A stretch of 64,000 bases of DNA from NCBI RefSeq assembly GCF_030865425.1, contig NZ_JAVFCB010000005.1, positions 153,974 to 217,973 on the forward strand. The letters are read 5' to 3'. Below are positions 1 to 8,176 of the stretch, one piece after another. Below the pieces are notes generated by a model. The model worked only from the letters and a program-made list of their open reading frames with translations. It searched no databases and had not been told where the DNA came from. The stretch comes from Microbacterium capsulatum. Its GTDB lineage: Bacteria; Actinomycetota; Actinomycetes; Actinomycetales; Microbacteriaceae. The translations under genes were made by a program, and so were the position numbers. The number at the start of each line of letters is the position of its first letter. Positions within the stretch are counted from its first letter, which is position 1.

Positions 1-2
1 CG

Positions 3-1388
3 ACCGGAACCGCCGCGATACCGGTCGTTCTCGACAGGATCGGCTTCAATCGCGCGCAGAAGGTCATCCTCGCCCTGGTCCTCGCCGGAATGTTCTTCTC
101 GGCTCTCGAGGAGAACGCGATGGGCGCCATCGCCGGCGGCCTGCACGCGAGCTTCGACACCACGACCCAGCAGCTCGGATTCATGGCGACGTTCGAGACG
201 TTCGGCTTCATCATCGGACGCCTGCTGGCCGGCTACCTCGGCGACAAGTTCGGACGCCGCTGGGTGCTCAGCCTCAATCTGCTGCTGTACACGATCGGGG
301 GACTTCTCACGGCGCTGTCCCCGAACATCGAGCTGTTCGTCCTCTTCCGCATCGTCGTCGGCATCGGTCTGGGCGGTGAGTTCACCATCGGCCTGGCGAT
401 GATCTCGGAGATGGTCGCCACCCGGCACCGCGGCACGGTGTCGGCCTCGCTGAACATCGGATCCGGCGGCATCGGCAACTTCGTCGCCTATGCGCTCTTC
501 CTGCTGGTGCTCGGCGGGATGAACGACATGCTCGGCGGCACCGTGCACAGCTGGCGGTGGCTGCTGGTCTTCCTCGCGGTCCCATCGCTGATGGTGGTGT
601 TCTTCCGACGGTATCTGCCCGAGTCGCCGCGGTATCTGCTGTCCAAGGGGGACGTGCTCGGCGCGAACAGGGTGCTGACGATCCTCGAGTCCGGGTCGCT
701 GCGCACCAAGGTCTCGGACGACGAGGTGAAGACCTTCGTCACTGAGGCGGACATCCCCGCTCCCGCGTCGAAGGACAAGTCGCCGCTGAAGGTGCTCTTC
801 ACGACCGGGAAGTCCATCCGCAAGCTGGCCGCCCTCGGCCTCGCGTCGTGGCTCTCCTTCGGAGCCAACGGCACGCTCTTCGTCCTGCTGCCCGTCATGC
901 TGATGGACAAGGGGTACTCGATCACCGACAGCCTGCTGTTCACGATGATCACCAACCTCGGCGGGCTGACCGGCGCATCGCTGGCCGCATTCCTCGCGGG
1001 CAAGGTCGCGCGCAAGCGGGTGCTGATCCTCGCGGCCTTCGCCGGCTGCATCGTCGGCATCTCCTTCGCCCTGTTCGCACAGGATCCGGTGACGATCATG
1101 CTCTTCGGCGCGCTGTTCAAGATCTGCTCGATGCTGCTGAACACGACCCTGGCCGCGTGGTGGCCGGAGCAGTTCCCGACCGCGATCCGCGCCCGGGGCA
1201 CCTCGTTCCTGAACGCCATCTCGACGTCGTCGAGCATGCTGCTGCCGCCGATCGCAGCCGCGGTCGCCGTGGCGGTCGGGATCAACGGCGTCTTCGTGAT
1301 GTTCGCCGTGATGTACGGCATCATCACGCTGGCCGTCCTGGTGCCGCCGGAGACGCGGGGCCGCGACCTCGAGGAGATCGAGGTATGA
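3..1388 (+). CDS. MFS transporter, 5' end outside window
   Basis: Inner-membrane importer of the major facilitator superfamily, sugar-porter/aromatic-acid-symporter type. The frame is open from base 3, and the residues before the first ATG (90) align with the N-terminus of the paralogue at 5418-6893, so the true start lies upstream of the window. Visible motifs are the loop 2-3 signature GDKFGRR and the central PESPRYLLS. A long run of hydrophobic segments reaches the C-terminal PPETRGRDLEEIE tail, normal for the family. It is followed 78 bases later by an M24-like gene and then a binding-protein-like gene, apparently one operon. It probably imports the substrate those proteins handle; the substrate is not known. 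Confidence 0.9.
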   Translation, partial: TGTAAIPVVLDRIGFNRAQKVILALVLAGMFFSALEENAMGAIAGGLHASFDTTTQQLGFMATFETFGFIIGRLLAGYLGDKFGRRWVLSLNLLLYTIGGLLTALSPNIELFVLFRIVVGIGLGGEFTIGLAMISEMVATRHRGTVSASLNIGSGGIGNFVAYALFLLVLGGMNDMLGGTVHSWRWLLVFLAVPSLMVVFFRRYLPESPRYLLSKGDVLGANRVLTILESGSLRTKVSDDEVKTFVTEADIPAPASKDKSPLKVLFTTGKSIRKLAALGLASWLSFGANGTLFVLLPVMLMDKGYSITDSLLFTMITNLGGLTGASLAAFLAGKVARKRVLILAAFAGCIVGISFALFAQDPVTIMLFGALFKICSMLLNTTLAAWWPEQFPTAIRARGTSFLNAISTSSSMLLPPIAAAVAVAVGINGVFVMFAVMYGIITLAVLVPPETRGRDLEEIEV

Positions 1389-1466
1389 CCGACCTCCCCG
1401 GCCGCGACCGCACAGACCTGATCACCCCATTCCCGGGCACACGGGACCGTAGAGAGAGGATGCCGG

Positions 1467-2879
1467 ATGCGTGAACCAGGCGCCGTCAAGATCGAACGTT
1501 TCGAAGACCTGCTGAGGGGGTTCGAACCGTCCTTCGAGTTCGAACCGATCGGCCAGGTGCCCGAGTCGGACTACGAGGACCGCATCCGCCGGATCCGTCG
1601 CGACGCCGTCGTCGCGGGTCACGAGGTCATCCTCATCAACGCGAGCATGGTGGGCTGGTACCACACCTCGAACGGCTACCTGCGCTACGTGTGCGACTGG
1701 CCGCGGGAGGGAGTACTGATCCTCCCCACCGACGAGAACATCGCACCGGAGCTGCTCACGATCTACTCCGGAGCGGTGCTGCTCCCGCCGGCCGGCGAGG
1801 CCGTCGGCATCGCGGACATCTGGCAGGTGGGCATCGTGGGCCGCGAGTACACGGGTCGTCCAGGGAACACCACGGACAACGTCATCGCCGCGTCCGTCTC
1901 GGTGCTGAAGCGGATGGGACTCACCCGCACGCAGATCGGCCTGATCGGAGACCTCCAGTCGACGCCGATCTGGTCCGGCCTGCGCGAGGCCCTGCCGAGT
2001 GCGAAGTTCGTCGAGGACGCCGGGATCATCGATCGCATGCAGCTGGTCCGCTCGAAGGCCGAGCAGGATCAGATCCGCGCCGCCAGCCGGCTGGTGAGCA
2101 TCGGCTACGAGGCCGCGTGCCACGTCCTGCGTGCGGGAGTCACCGATTACGAGGTGTACGCCGCCTTCACCTACGCCCAGATGACGCGCGGCGGCGAGAC
2201 CGGTGACGGCTACCAGCTCGGCGTCAACGAGTTCGGCACGCACTGCGGCAAGCCCTACGGCAGGACGATCCGAAACGGCGACATCCTCAACCTCTACGTC
2301 TCGAACGTCTGCTACCACGGCTACTCCTCGCAGACCTCGCGGATGATGGTGGTCGGCGACATCACCGCCAAGCAGGAGGAAGTGCTCGACATGACCGTCG
2401 ACGCCGTGCGCAGGGCCGAACGGGTCATCCGGCCGGGGATCCCCGCCAGCGCGCTGAACAACGCGGCGTTCGAGGCCTACGTGGAGCGCGGATACCTCGA
2501 CTCGGTCGAGACGGGCAGGATGCCGTTCAACTGGAGCGCGCAGGACGACGGCACGCCCCGCAGGATCCCGTACCAGCACGTCCCGGATCCGGACTGGGAG
2601 GCCCAGGGACGCACGCTCATGCACGTCTACCCGGCGACGCCGGGCCCGCACAACCCCAACCTCGGCCACCAGATCGACATGATGGGCTTCCTGGAGTACA
2701 ACATCACCTCGCTCAACACCGAGATCCTGAAGCCCGGCATGATCTTCGTGCTGCACGCGCAGTGGCTCGAGCCGCAGGTGGCCGGCTCCAACATCGGGGA
2801 CCTCTACCTGGTGACGGAGGACGGCTACGAGAACCTCTCGCACCACACTCCGCTGGAGCCCTACCGGGTCGGTGCGTAG
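1467..2879 (+). CDS. M24-fold hydrolase, creatinase/ectoine-hydrolase-like, metal ligands absent (copy A)
   Basis: 470 residues with a creatinase-type N-terminal domain and a C-terminal pita-bread (M24) domain from about residue 190. In metal M24 peptidases five residues (Asp, Asp, His, Glu, Glu) bind two metals. Here the first Asp site reads NLYVSN, the second SQTSRM, the first Glu site VLHAQW, and the last Glu is also gone; only the His of NLGHQ remains. The upstream GTHCGKP resembles the region of creatinase's catalytic His. The family includes metal-free amidinohydrolases (creatinase, ectoine hydrolase), so a C-N bond hydrolase of a small compound is likelier than a peptidase; that is inference. 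SD AGAGAGAGGA at 1451-1460 supports this start. Paralogue at 3930-5345. Confidence 0.8.
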   Translation: MREPGAVKIERFEDLLRGFEPSFEFEPIGQVPESDYEDRIRRIRRDAVVAGHEVILINASMVGWYHTSNGYLRYVCDWPREGVLILPTDENIAPELLTIYSGAVLLPPAGEAVGIADIWQVGIVGREYTGRPGNTTDNVIAASVSVLKRMGLTRTQIGLIGDLQSTPIWSGLREALPSAKFVEDAGIIDRMQLVRSKAEQDQIRAASRLVSIGYEAACHVLRAGVTDYEVYAAFTYAQMTRGGETGDGYQLGVNEFGTHCGKPYGRTIRNGDILNLYVSNVCYHGYSSQTSRMMVVGDITAKQEEVLDMTVDAVRRAERVIRPGIPASALNNAAFEAYVERGYLDSVETGRMPFNWSAQDDGTPRRIPYQHVPDPDWEAQGRTLMHVYPATPGPHNPNLGHQIDMMGFLEYNITSLNTEILKPGMIFVLHAQWLEPQVAGSNIGDLYLVTEDGYENLSHHTPLEPYRVGA

Positions 2880-2927
2880 GGCCGTCGGCGGCACGACGAC
2901 CAGAGACGACATAGTGAGGAGACATTC

Positions 2928-3842
2928 ATGGACACGCTGAACCTGGTATCGACCGGATGGGGCCAGAACTACCTCGTGCACAACCTTGCCGAGCAGAGCG
3001 GCTACTTCGCCGAGCAGGACCTCGAGGTCATCCGAGATCCGCAGGATCCCTGGGAGGACCTGCTCGACAAGCTGGCCGACGGGACCGCCGACGTCGCCCT
3101 GGGCGGGCTCTGGGTGCCCGCGATGCTGCACGGCTCCGACCGCGATCTCGTGTGCGTCGGGCAGCTCAACGGACGGTACGCCCAGGAGGTGGTCCTGCGC
3201 ACGCCCGTCGAGGGCTTCACGCTGCCCGACCTGCGCGGCAAGACGATCGTCGTGCCCGGTGCGGGCGGCACGGCCGGATACACCTTCCTGGCCGGCGTGA
3301 TGAAGGAGGCCGGCGTGGATCCCCGCGACTGCCGCTTCGTCCGGGACCTGTCGACCGAGCTGCTCACCGAGTGCTTCGAATCCGGCCTGGGCGACGCGAT
3401 CCTGGTGGACCTCTACACGGCGGCGAGCCTGCAGGCGCGCGGGGCGGGAGCGATGAGCTACAACCTGGCCCGGCTCGGCGGTCCGGTGCCGAACAGCGTC
3501 TACTACGTCCGTCGTGATCGGGTCGAGGAGTTGAGCGATCGGGTCGGCCGCATGCTGATCGGCGTGCAGCGGGCGATGGACCGCGTGATGAGCGAGAAGG
3601 TGCCTGAGCTGCTGAGCATCGGCACGCAGGTGCTGCCGCACGCCGACCCCGCCGTGCTGGAGCCGGTGATCGACTACCTCCTCGCCACGCAGACCTGGGA
3701 GAGCACGCGCATCACGCGCGAGTCCTACGAACGGTGGATCGCGTTCCAGCACGATGTTCCGCTGTTCCGCGATCCGATCCCGTACGAGGATCTGGTCGAC
3801 GTGACGGCGATGGACATGGCGACGGAGCTGGAGCCCGCATGA
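2928..3842 (+). CDS. NMT1/THI5-like periplasmic-binding-fold protein without signal peptide (copy A)
   Basis: 304 residues of the NMT1/THI5-like (NitT/TauT) binding-protein fold. Family signatures are GQNYL near residue 14, the block DPWEDLLDKLADGTADVALGG, and LRGKTIVVPGAGG near residue 105. The protein starts straight into the fold: no signal peptide, lipobox or twin arginine, so it should stay in the cytoplasm. SD GAGGAGA lies just before ATG 2928. No ABC permease or ATPase is nearby, so a transport role is doubtful. Other cytosolic proteins of this fold are enzymes (THI5, MqnA/MqnD, dihydroxyphthalate decarboxylase), but the THI5 Cys-rich motif is absent. Probably cotranscribed with the M24-like gene 48 bases upstream. 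Paralogue at 7155-8063. Confidence 0.75.
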   Translation: MDTLNLVSTGWGQNYLVHNLAEQSGYFAEQDLEVIRDPQDPWEDLLDKLADGTADVALGGLWVPAMLHGSDRDLVCVGQLNGRYAQEVVLRTPVEGFTLPDLRGKTIVVPGAGGTAGYTFLAGVMKEAGVDPRDCRFVRDLSTELLTECFESGLGDAILVDLYTAASLQARGAGAMSYNLARLGGPVPNSVYYVRRDRVEELSDRVGRMLIGVQRAMDRVMSEKVPELLSIGTQVLPHADPAVLEPVIDYLLATQTWESTRITRESYERWIAFQHDVPLFRDPIPYEDLVDVTAMDMATELEPA

Positions 3843-3866
3843 GCAGCGTCGTTCCCGCGCGTGGAT

Positions 3867-3901
3867 CGGCCGGGGCCCGGTGCTTCACCGGACCCCGGCC
3901 G
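3867..3901. terminator. Bidirectional terminator hairpin
   Basis: CGGCCGGGG-C-CCGGTG, loop CTT, CACCGG-A-CCCCGGCCG: a 16-bp GC-rich stem with one mismatch, between the convergent stops of the copy-A binding-protein gene and the copy-B M24-like gene. No U-tract, as is common in actinobacteria. Confidence 0.7.
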
Positions 3902-3929
3902 AGCGGGTGTCCTCAGAGGGAGGTGCGCG

Positions 3930-5345
3930 TCACGCGAGCGTCAGCGACTTCGCGACTTCGACACGGTGCGTGTCCAGGGGCGTGTGGTTGCTCAGGTTCT
4001 CGAACCCGTCCTCGGTGACGACGTACATGTTGCCGACGTTGCATCCGGAGACGAGCGGCTCGAGCCACTGCGCGTGCAGCACGAAGCACATGCCGGGCTC
4101 CATGACGTCGGTGTTGTGCGACGTCACGTTGTAGTGCGGCAGCATCGGGGTGCCGACGGCGTGACCCAGGTTCGGGTTGTGCGGTCCCTTCGTCGCGGGC
4201 CACACGTGCATGAGCTTGCGCCCCTGCGCCTCCCAGTCCTCGTCCTCGACGTACTGCTTCGGAACCTGCCGAGGGCTGCCGTCGTCCAGGGCGGACCAGA
4301 TGTAGGGCATCGTGCGCGTCTCCGCGTCCGTCATGTAGCCCCGCTCGATGTACGAGCTGAACGCGGCGTTGTGCAGATCCTGGAAGCGCGCCCCGGGCTT
4401 GATGAGCTGCTCCGCCCGGTACACGCCCTCGGTGCACATCTCCAGGACACGGTCCTGCTCCTCGGTCACGTCGCCCACCGCGATCATTCGCGCGGTCTGC
4501 GCGCAGTAGCCGTGGTAGCTGACGTTCGAGACGTACAGGTTGATCAGGTCGCCAGGGCGCACGACGTGCCCGTAGGGCTTGCCGCAGTGCGCGCCGTACC
4601 TGCTGATGCCGATCTGGTAGCCGTCGCCGGTCTCGCCGCCCCGGGAGAGCTGCGCGTACGTGAACGCCGCGTAGATCTCGTAGTCGGTGACGCCGGGGCG
4701 GGTGACGTGGTACGCCGCCTGGCAGGCGATGTCGATGAGCTGGGCCGCCGAGCGGATCAGCGCGACCTCGCCCGCCGACCGCACCCGCTGCATCCGGTCC
4801 ACGATCCCGTTGTCGTTCGCGAACTCGGCGCCTGGCATCACCGCGCGGATCCCCGTGAAGAAGCCGGCCGCACTGCCCTGGGCATCGCCGATCAGCCCGA
4901 TGCTCCCGCGGGAGAGCCCGAGCCGATCGAGGATGTCGGCCACCGCCTCGACCGTCTTCTTCAACGGCGACCCCGGACGGCCGACGCTCTCCCGCCCGAA
5001 GGGGGAGACCTGCCAGATGTCGTCGATGCCCACCGGCTCGCCCTTCGGCGGCAGCAGGACCGTCTCGGTCCAGAAGGAGACGATCTCGGGCGTGCCCGTC
5101 TCGTCCGTCGGGATGATCAGCACGCCCTCCCGCGCCCAGTCGCAGAGGTAGCGCAGATAGTCGTTGGTGGTGTGGTACCAGCCGGCCGGGCCGGTGTGCA
5201 CCACCACGGCGTCGTATCCGGCGACCGTCGCGTCCCGGCGCACCCGGCGGATCCGATCCGCATACTCGGCCTCGGCCAGCGGAGGCGCTCCGACGAACTC
5301 GAAGTCGGGTTCGAAGCCCTTCAGCAGCTGCTCTGTCGAACTCAT
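3930..5345 (-). CDS. M24-fold hydrolase, creatinase/ectoine-hydrolase-like, metal ligands absent (copy B)
   Basis: 471 residues, a close full-length paralogue of the 1467-2879 product; the cores ETGDGYQIGI, AHCGKPYGHV and INLYVSNVSYHGY match nearly residue for residue. The same replacements of M24 metal ligands occur (Asp to Tyr, Asp to Gln/Thr, Glu to His), so loss of metal binding predates the duplication. Its own transporter gene (5418-6893) lies 72 bases upstream on the same strand. The gene begins at the ATG whose complement is 5343-5345, behind a purine-rich AGAGAAGAGAAG. Predicted cytoplasmic hydrolase of a small imported compound; creatinase, ectoine hydrolase and dipeptidase remain open, dipeptidase least likely. 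Confidence 0.8.
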   Translation of the reverse strand: MSSTEQLLKGFEPDFEFVGAPPLAEAEYADRIRRVRRDATVAGYDAVVVHTGPAGWYHTTNDYLRYLCDWAREGVLIIPTDETGTPEIVSFWTETVLLPPKGEPVGIDDIWQVSPFGRESVGRPGSPLKKTVEAVADILDRLGLSRGSIGLIGDAQGSAAGFFTGIRAVMPGAEFANDNGIVDRMQRVRSAGEVALIRSAAQLIDIACQAAYHVTRPGVTDYEIYAAFTYAQLSRGGETGDGYQIGISRYGAHCGKPYGHVVRPGDLINLYVSNVSYHGYCAQTARMIAVGDVTEEQDRVLEMCTEGVYRAEQLIKPGARFQDLHNAAFSSYIERGYMTDAETRTMPYIWSALDDGSPRQVPKQYVEDEDWEAQGRKLMHVWPATKGPHNPNLGHAVGTPMLPHYNVTSHNTDVMEPGMCFVLHAQWLEPLVSGCNVGNMYVVTEDGFENLSNHTPLDTHRVEVAKSLTLA

Positions 5346-5417
5346 GTCTTCTCTTCTCTCTGTCTTGTCTGAATCGGCGTCGAAGCCGCCGGGCGGTGGG
5401 GATCGTCCCCGGCGCGG

Positions 5418-6893
5418 TCAGGCGATGCTGATGACCGCGTCCTCGGGGTTGATGTCCTCGAGCGTCTTGCCGTGCGTCTCCGGCGCGAACACCGCGGCGA
5501 TCGCCAGCAGGACGTACATCCCGGCGAGGAGGATGAAGACGCCGGGGACGCCGAACGCGGCGAACAGCGGGACGGCGATCAGCGGCATGACGGCACCGGA
5601 CACGTTGCCGATCCCGTTGACGACCGACGTCCCCAGGGCGCGGACGTGCGTCGGGTAGATCTCCGGCGACCACGCGGCCAGGGTCGTGTTGAGCAGGAGC
5701 GCGAAGAACTGGAAGACGGCGCCCAGCACGAGGATCAGCGCGACGCCGTTCGAGAAGCTCGCGAAGGCGATCGCCGAGAGGCAGCCGAGGACCGCCCCCA
5801 GGACCACGACCGCCTTGCGCCGGAACCGGTAGGCGAAGTACGCCGCCGCGCTCGCGCCGACCAGGCTGCCGAGGTTCATGATCATGGTGAATCCGAGGCT
5901 CGCCGTGATGCTGTACCCCTTCGAGAGGAGGATGGTGGGCATCAGGACCAGCAGGGTGATCTGGGCGCCGAAGGACATCCAGGACGCGATTCCGATCGCC
6001 GCCGTCCGGCCGAGCGAGTGCGTGGCGAAGAGGCTGCGGAGCGGGACGCGCCGGTTCGCCGCTTTGGGGACGTCGGCCTCGGTCACGTACACCCGCGGCG
6101 TGAGCGTCTTCTGCTCCGAGCGCGGGATGAGGCTCTGCGAGTTGAGGACGGTGAGGGCGCGGTTGGCCTCGTCGACGCGCCCCTGGGACAGCAGGAACCG
6201 CGGGGATTCGGGCATGTACCGGCGGATGACGATGACGAGGAGCGCGGGAACCGCGAGGAACACGTAGAGCCAGCGCCAGCTGCTCGCGGTGCCGCCGAGG
6301 ACGTCGTTGAGCGGTCCCAGGACGATCAGGAAGAGGCCGAAGGCGACGAAGTTGCCGATGCCGCCGGAGCCGATGTTCAGGGACGCCGCCACCGTTCCGC
6401 GGAACCGGGTCGGCACGATCTCGGAGACGAGCGCGAGGCCGACGGTGAACTCGCCGCCCAGGCCCACACCGACGATGAAGCGGGTGACGAAGAGCCAGCC
6501 GGCATCCGGCGCGACGGCGCTGAGCAGACCGCCGATCGTGTACAGGACCAGGTTGAACGAGAGGACGAACCGACGACCGTAGCGATCCGCCATCCAGCCG
6601 GTGAGCAGCCGGCCGACGAGTCCGCCGATGATCATCACCGTGTTCAGCAGCGTCATCTGGGCTGTGCCCATGCCGAAGCTGGCCTTGAGTCCTTCGACGA
6701 TGGCTCCGGTGGTGTCCTGCTCGAGCGCGTCGAAGAACATCCCGCCGAGCACCATGACGACGACGAACGTATGGACGCGCGTCCATCCGATCCGCTCGAT
6801 GGCGGTGGTGAGCGTGCCCTCGCCCGGCTTCGGGACGCCGGGGGAGGGCGGGGCGGCGGTGTCGTGCCTTTCGGCCCGATCGTTGGTGGTCAT
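5418..6893 (-). CDS. MFS transporter (copy B)
   Basis: 491 residues, full-length paralogue of the partial transporter at the window start, so it also shows what the missing N-terminus looks like: a cytoplasmic tail of about 40 residues, then GGMFFDALEQDTTG in the first segment. Loop 2-3 reads ADRYGRR, the central loop PESPRFLLS, and the C-terminus APETHGKTLEDINPED. Twelve hydrophobic segments can be traced. SD AAGGAGAT stands before the ATG. First gene of a two-gene minus-strand operon with the copy-B M24-like gene, facing away from the copy-B binding-protein gene across a 261-bp promoter region with two palindromes. Substrate unknown. Confidence 0.9.
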   Translation of the reverse strand: MTTNDRAERHDTAAPPSPGVPKPGEGTLTTAIERIGWTRVHTFVVVMVLGGMFFDALEQDTTGAIVEGLKASFGMGTAQMTLLNTVMIIGGLVGRLLTGWMADRYGRRFVLSFNLVLYTIGGLLSAVAPDAGWLFVTRFIVGVGLGGEFTVGLALVSEIVPTRFRGTVAASLNIGSGGIGNFVAFGLFLIVLGPLNDVLGGTASSWRWLYVFLAVPALLVIVIRRYMPESPRFLLSQGRVDEANRALTVLNSQSLIPRSEQKTLTPRVYVTEADVPKAANRRVPLRSLFATHSLGRTAAIGIASWMSFGAQITLLVLMPTILLSKGYSITASLGFTMIMNLGSLVGASAAAYFAYRFRRKAVVVLGAVLGCLSAIAFASFSNGVALILVLGAVFQFFALLLNTTLAAWSPEIYPTHVRALGTSVVNGIGNVSGAVMPLIAVPLFAAFGVPGVFILLAGMYVLLAIAAVFAPETHGKTLEDINPEDAVISIA

Positions 6894-6917
6894 TGCGGGA
6901 TCTCCTTATCCCTTGCC

Positions 6918-6954
6918 GTGCAGGAGTTCGACGTTGAACTGACCGTCCCTGCAC
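6918..6954. promoter_or_regulatory. Nested inverted repeat upstream of copy-B transporter
   Basis: Outer arms GTGCAGG (6918-6924) and CCTGCAC (6948-6954) enclose AGTTC-N6-GAACT (6925-6940). It lies 25-60 bases before the transporter start, so it could be an operator or a 5'-UTR hairpin. Its half-site AGTTC recurs at 6980-6999. Confidence 0.45.
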
Positions 6955-6979
6955 GTGATTGTCGGGGGTGGTGTAAGGG

Positions 6980-6999
6980 AAGTTCTAGTCCTCGAACTT
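6980..6999. promoter_or_regulatory. 20-bp palindrome, candidate GntR operator
   Basis: AAGTTC-N8-GAACTT in the intergenic region between the divergent copy-B transporter and copy-B binding-protein genes. Total length equals that of the palindrome before the GntR gene (8125-8144), although the half-sites differ. The sequence just after it (7000-7060) is AT-rich for this genome and probably carries the promoters. Confidence 0.4.
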
Positions 7000-7154
7000 T
7001 GTTAAGTCAAGAGATCAATAAGATGTCTTCCGTTCATGTCTTAGTTGACGTACGCTGAGGCGAGGGCAGAGGCGCCGCAGCAGCGGCTGTGCTGCCCCGA
7101 GTCGCCACCAGATGATCGCCGGGCGGGGCCGCCCGGCGAAGCGAAGGAGCTGTT

Positions 7155-8063
7155 ATGGACGCACTGAGGATCTCCGCCACCGCGAACGGCCAGAACTACC
7201 TGCCCGAGTACGTGGCCGACGCGGCGGGGCTGTTCGAGAAGGCGGGGCTGACGGTCGTCGCTCGGGCGAAGGATCCGTGGACGGGCGTGCTCGACGACCT
7301 CGTCTCGGGGGAGGCGGACCTGGCCCTGGGCGGGATCTGGGTGCCGGGGATGCTCTACGGTGCCGAACCGCGGCTGACCGTCGTCTGCCAGCTGAACCAC
7401 CAGTTCCCGATGGCGATCGTCCTGCGCGAGGACATCCCCGCGTTCGACCTCGCACAGCTGCGGGGAATGACGATCCTCGCCCCCGGTGCCGGCGGCAGCG
7501 CTCCGTACGCGTTCACGGCGGGTCTGATCCGCGAGCAGGGGATCGACCCGCGCGACGTGACGTTCATCCGCGATCTGTCCACCAGGATGCTGCTGGACAT
7601 GTACCGCGCGGGCACGGGCGACGGGATCATCCTCGACCTCACCTCGGCCGCGCAGCTGCAGGCGGCCGGCGGCGGGACGATCGTCTTCCGGCACCTCGAG
7701 GCGGGCGGCATCATGCCGAACAGTGTCTACTACTGCCTCGCCGACCGTGTGGACGAGCTCGCGGACCGCATCTCCCGGTTCAGCGCGTGCATCGCCGAGG
7801 CCATGACCCGGATGTCGGCGGATGACCCGGTCGTCCGGGCCGTGCTCGCCGAGCGGTGGCCGGACGCCGACCAGGAGCTGCTCCGGTCGGTGCAGGCGGA
7901 GCTCGCCGCGAGTCAGGTGTGGGCGAGCGCGGCCTTCGATCCCGCTGCGGTCGGACGCTGGATGGGGATCCTCGCCGATGAGAAGATGGTGCCCACGGCG
8001 CCGGCCTTCGAGGATCTCGTCGACACCCGGTTCACCCGGGACCTCGTCGCGGCCCGGGCGTAG
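7155..8063 (+). CDS. NMT1/THI5-like periplasmic-binding-fold protein without signal peptide (copy B)
   Basis: 302 residues, paralogue of the 2928-3842 product. Conserved blocks are GQNYL, DPW-x3-LD-x-L-x2-G-x-ADLALGG, WVPGML, PGAGG, DPRD-x2-FIRDLST and PNSVYY. Like its sister it lacks any export signal and has no ABC partner genes, so it is predicted to be cytosolic. SD GAAGGAG precedes ATG 7155. It is transcribed away from its transporter/hydrolase partners, towards the GntR gene. Conservation of the ligand-pocket-like segments in both copies suggests the same or a similar ligand. Binding or sensing protein, or an enzyme on this fold, are both possible. Confidence 0.75.
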   Translation: MDALRISATANGQNYLPEYVADAAGLFEKAGLTVVARAKDPWTGVLDDLVSGEADLALGGIWVPGMLYGAEPRLTVVCQLNHQFPMAIVLREDIPAFDLAQLRGMTILAPGAGGSAPYAFTAGLIREQGIDPRDVTFIRDLSTRMLLDMYRAGTGDGIILDLTSAAQLQAAGGGTIVFRHLEAGGIMPNSVYYCLADRVDELADRISRFSACIAEAMTRMSADDPVVRAVLAERWPDADQELLRSVQAELAASQVWASAAFDPAAVGRWMGILADEKMVPTAPAFEDLVDTRFTRDLVAARA

Positions 8064-8076
8064 CCGACCGCGAACG

Positions 8077-8111
8077 CCGGGACCCGGTCCGTCACGCGGG
8101 CCGGGTCCCGG
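8077..8111. terminator. Terminator hairpin after copy-B binding-protein gene
   Basis: CCGGGACCCGG (8077-8087), 13-base loop, CCGGGTCCCGG (8101-8111): perfect 11-bp stem just after the stop at 8063. It separates this gene from the GntR gene. Confidence 0.65.
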
Positions 8112-8124
8112 GCTGTTCATGCTG

Positions 8125-8144
8125 TTGTCTTATGATTGTGACAA
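8125..8144. promoter_or_regulatory. Palindrome over the -10 of the GntR gene, candidate autoregulatory operator
   Basis: TTGTC-N10-GACAA, perfect arms, with a -10-like TATGAT at 8131-8136 inside the spacer. A repressor bound here would cover the promoter of its own gene. The ATG at 8132 overlaps this element and has no SD, a reason to reject it as start. Confidence 0.45.
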
Positions 8145-8176
8145 AGTCGGAGGGGCTTTCACGGTCAGGGGGCGAC

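Noticed and set aside
1422..3752. 776-residue minus-strand open frame opposite the copy-A genes
   Set aside because: Composition is that of an antisense shadow of high-GC genes (His, Asp, Val, Arg rich, no domain), and the + strand genes have clear motifs and SDs.
3913..6954. 1013-residue minus-strand open frame over the copy-B hydrolase and transporter
   Set aside because: It crosses two well-supported genes in another frame of the same strand and is Arg/Pro/His-rich without domains.
8132..8176. Upstream ATG for the GntR gene
   Set aside because: It overlaps the -10 box and operator and lacks an SD; ATG 8177 has AGGGGG.
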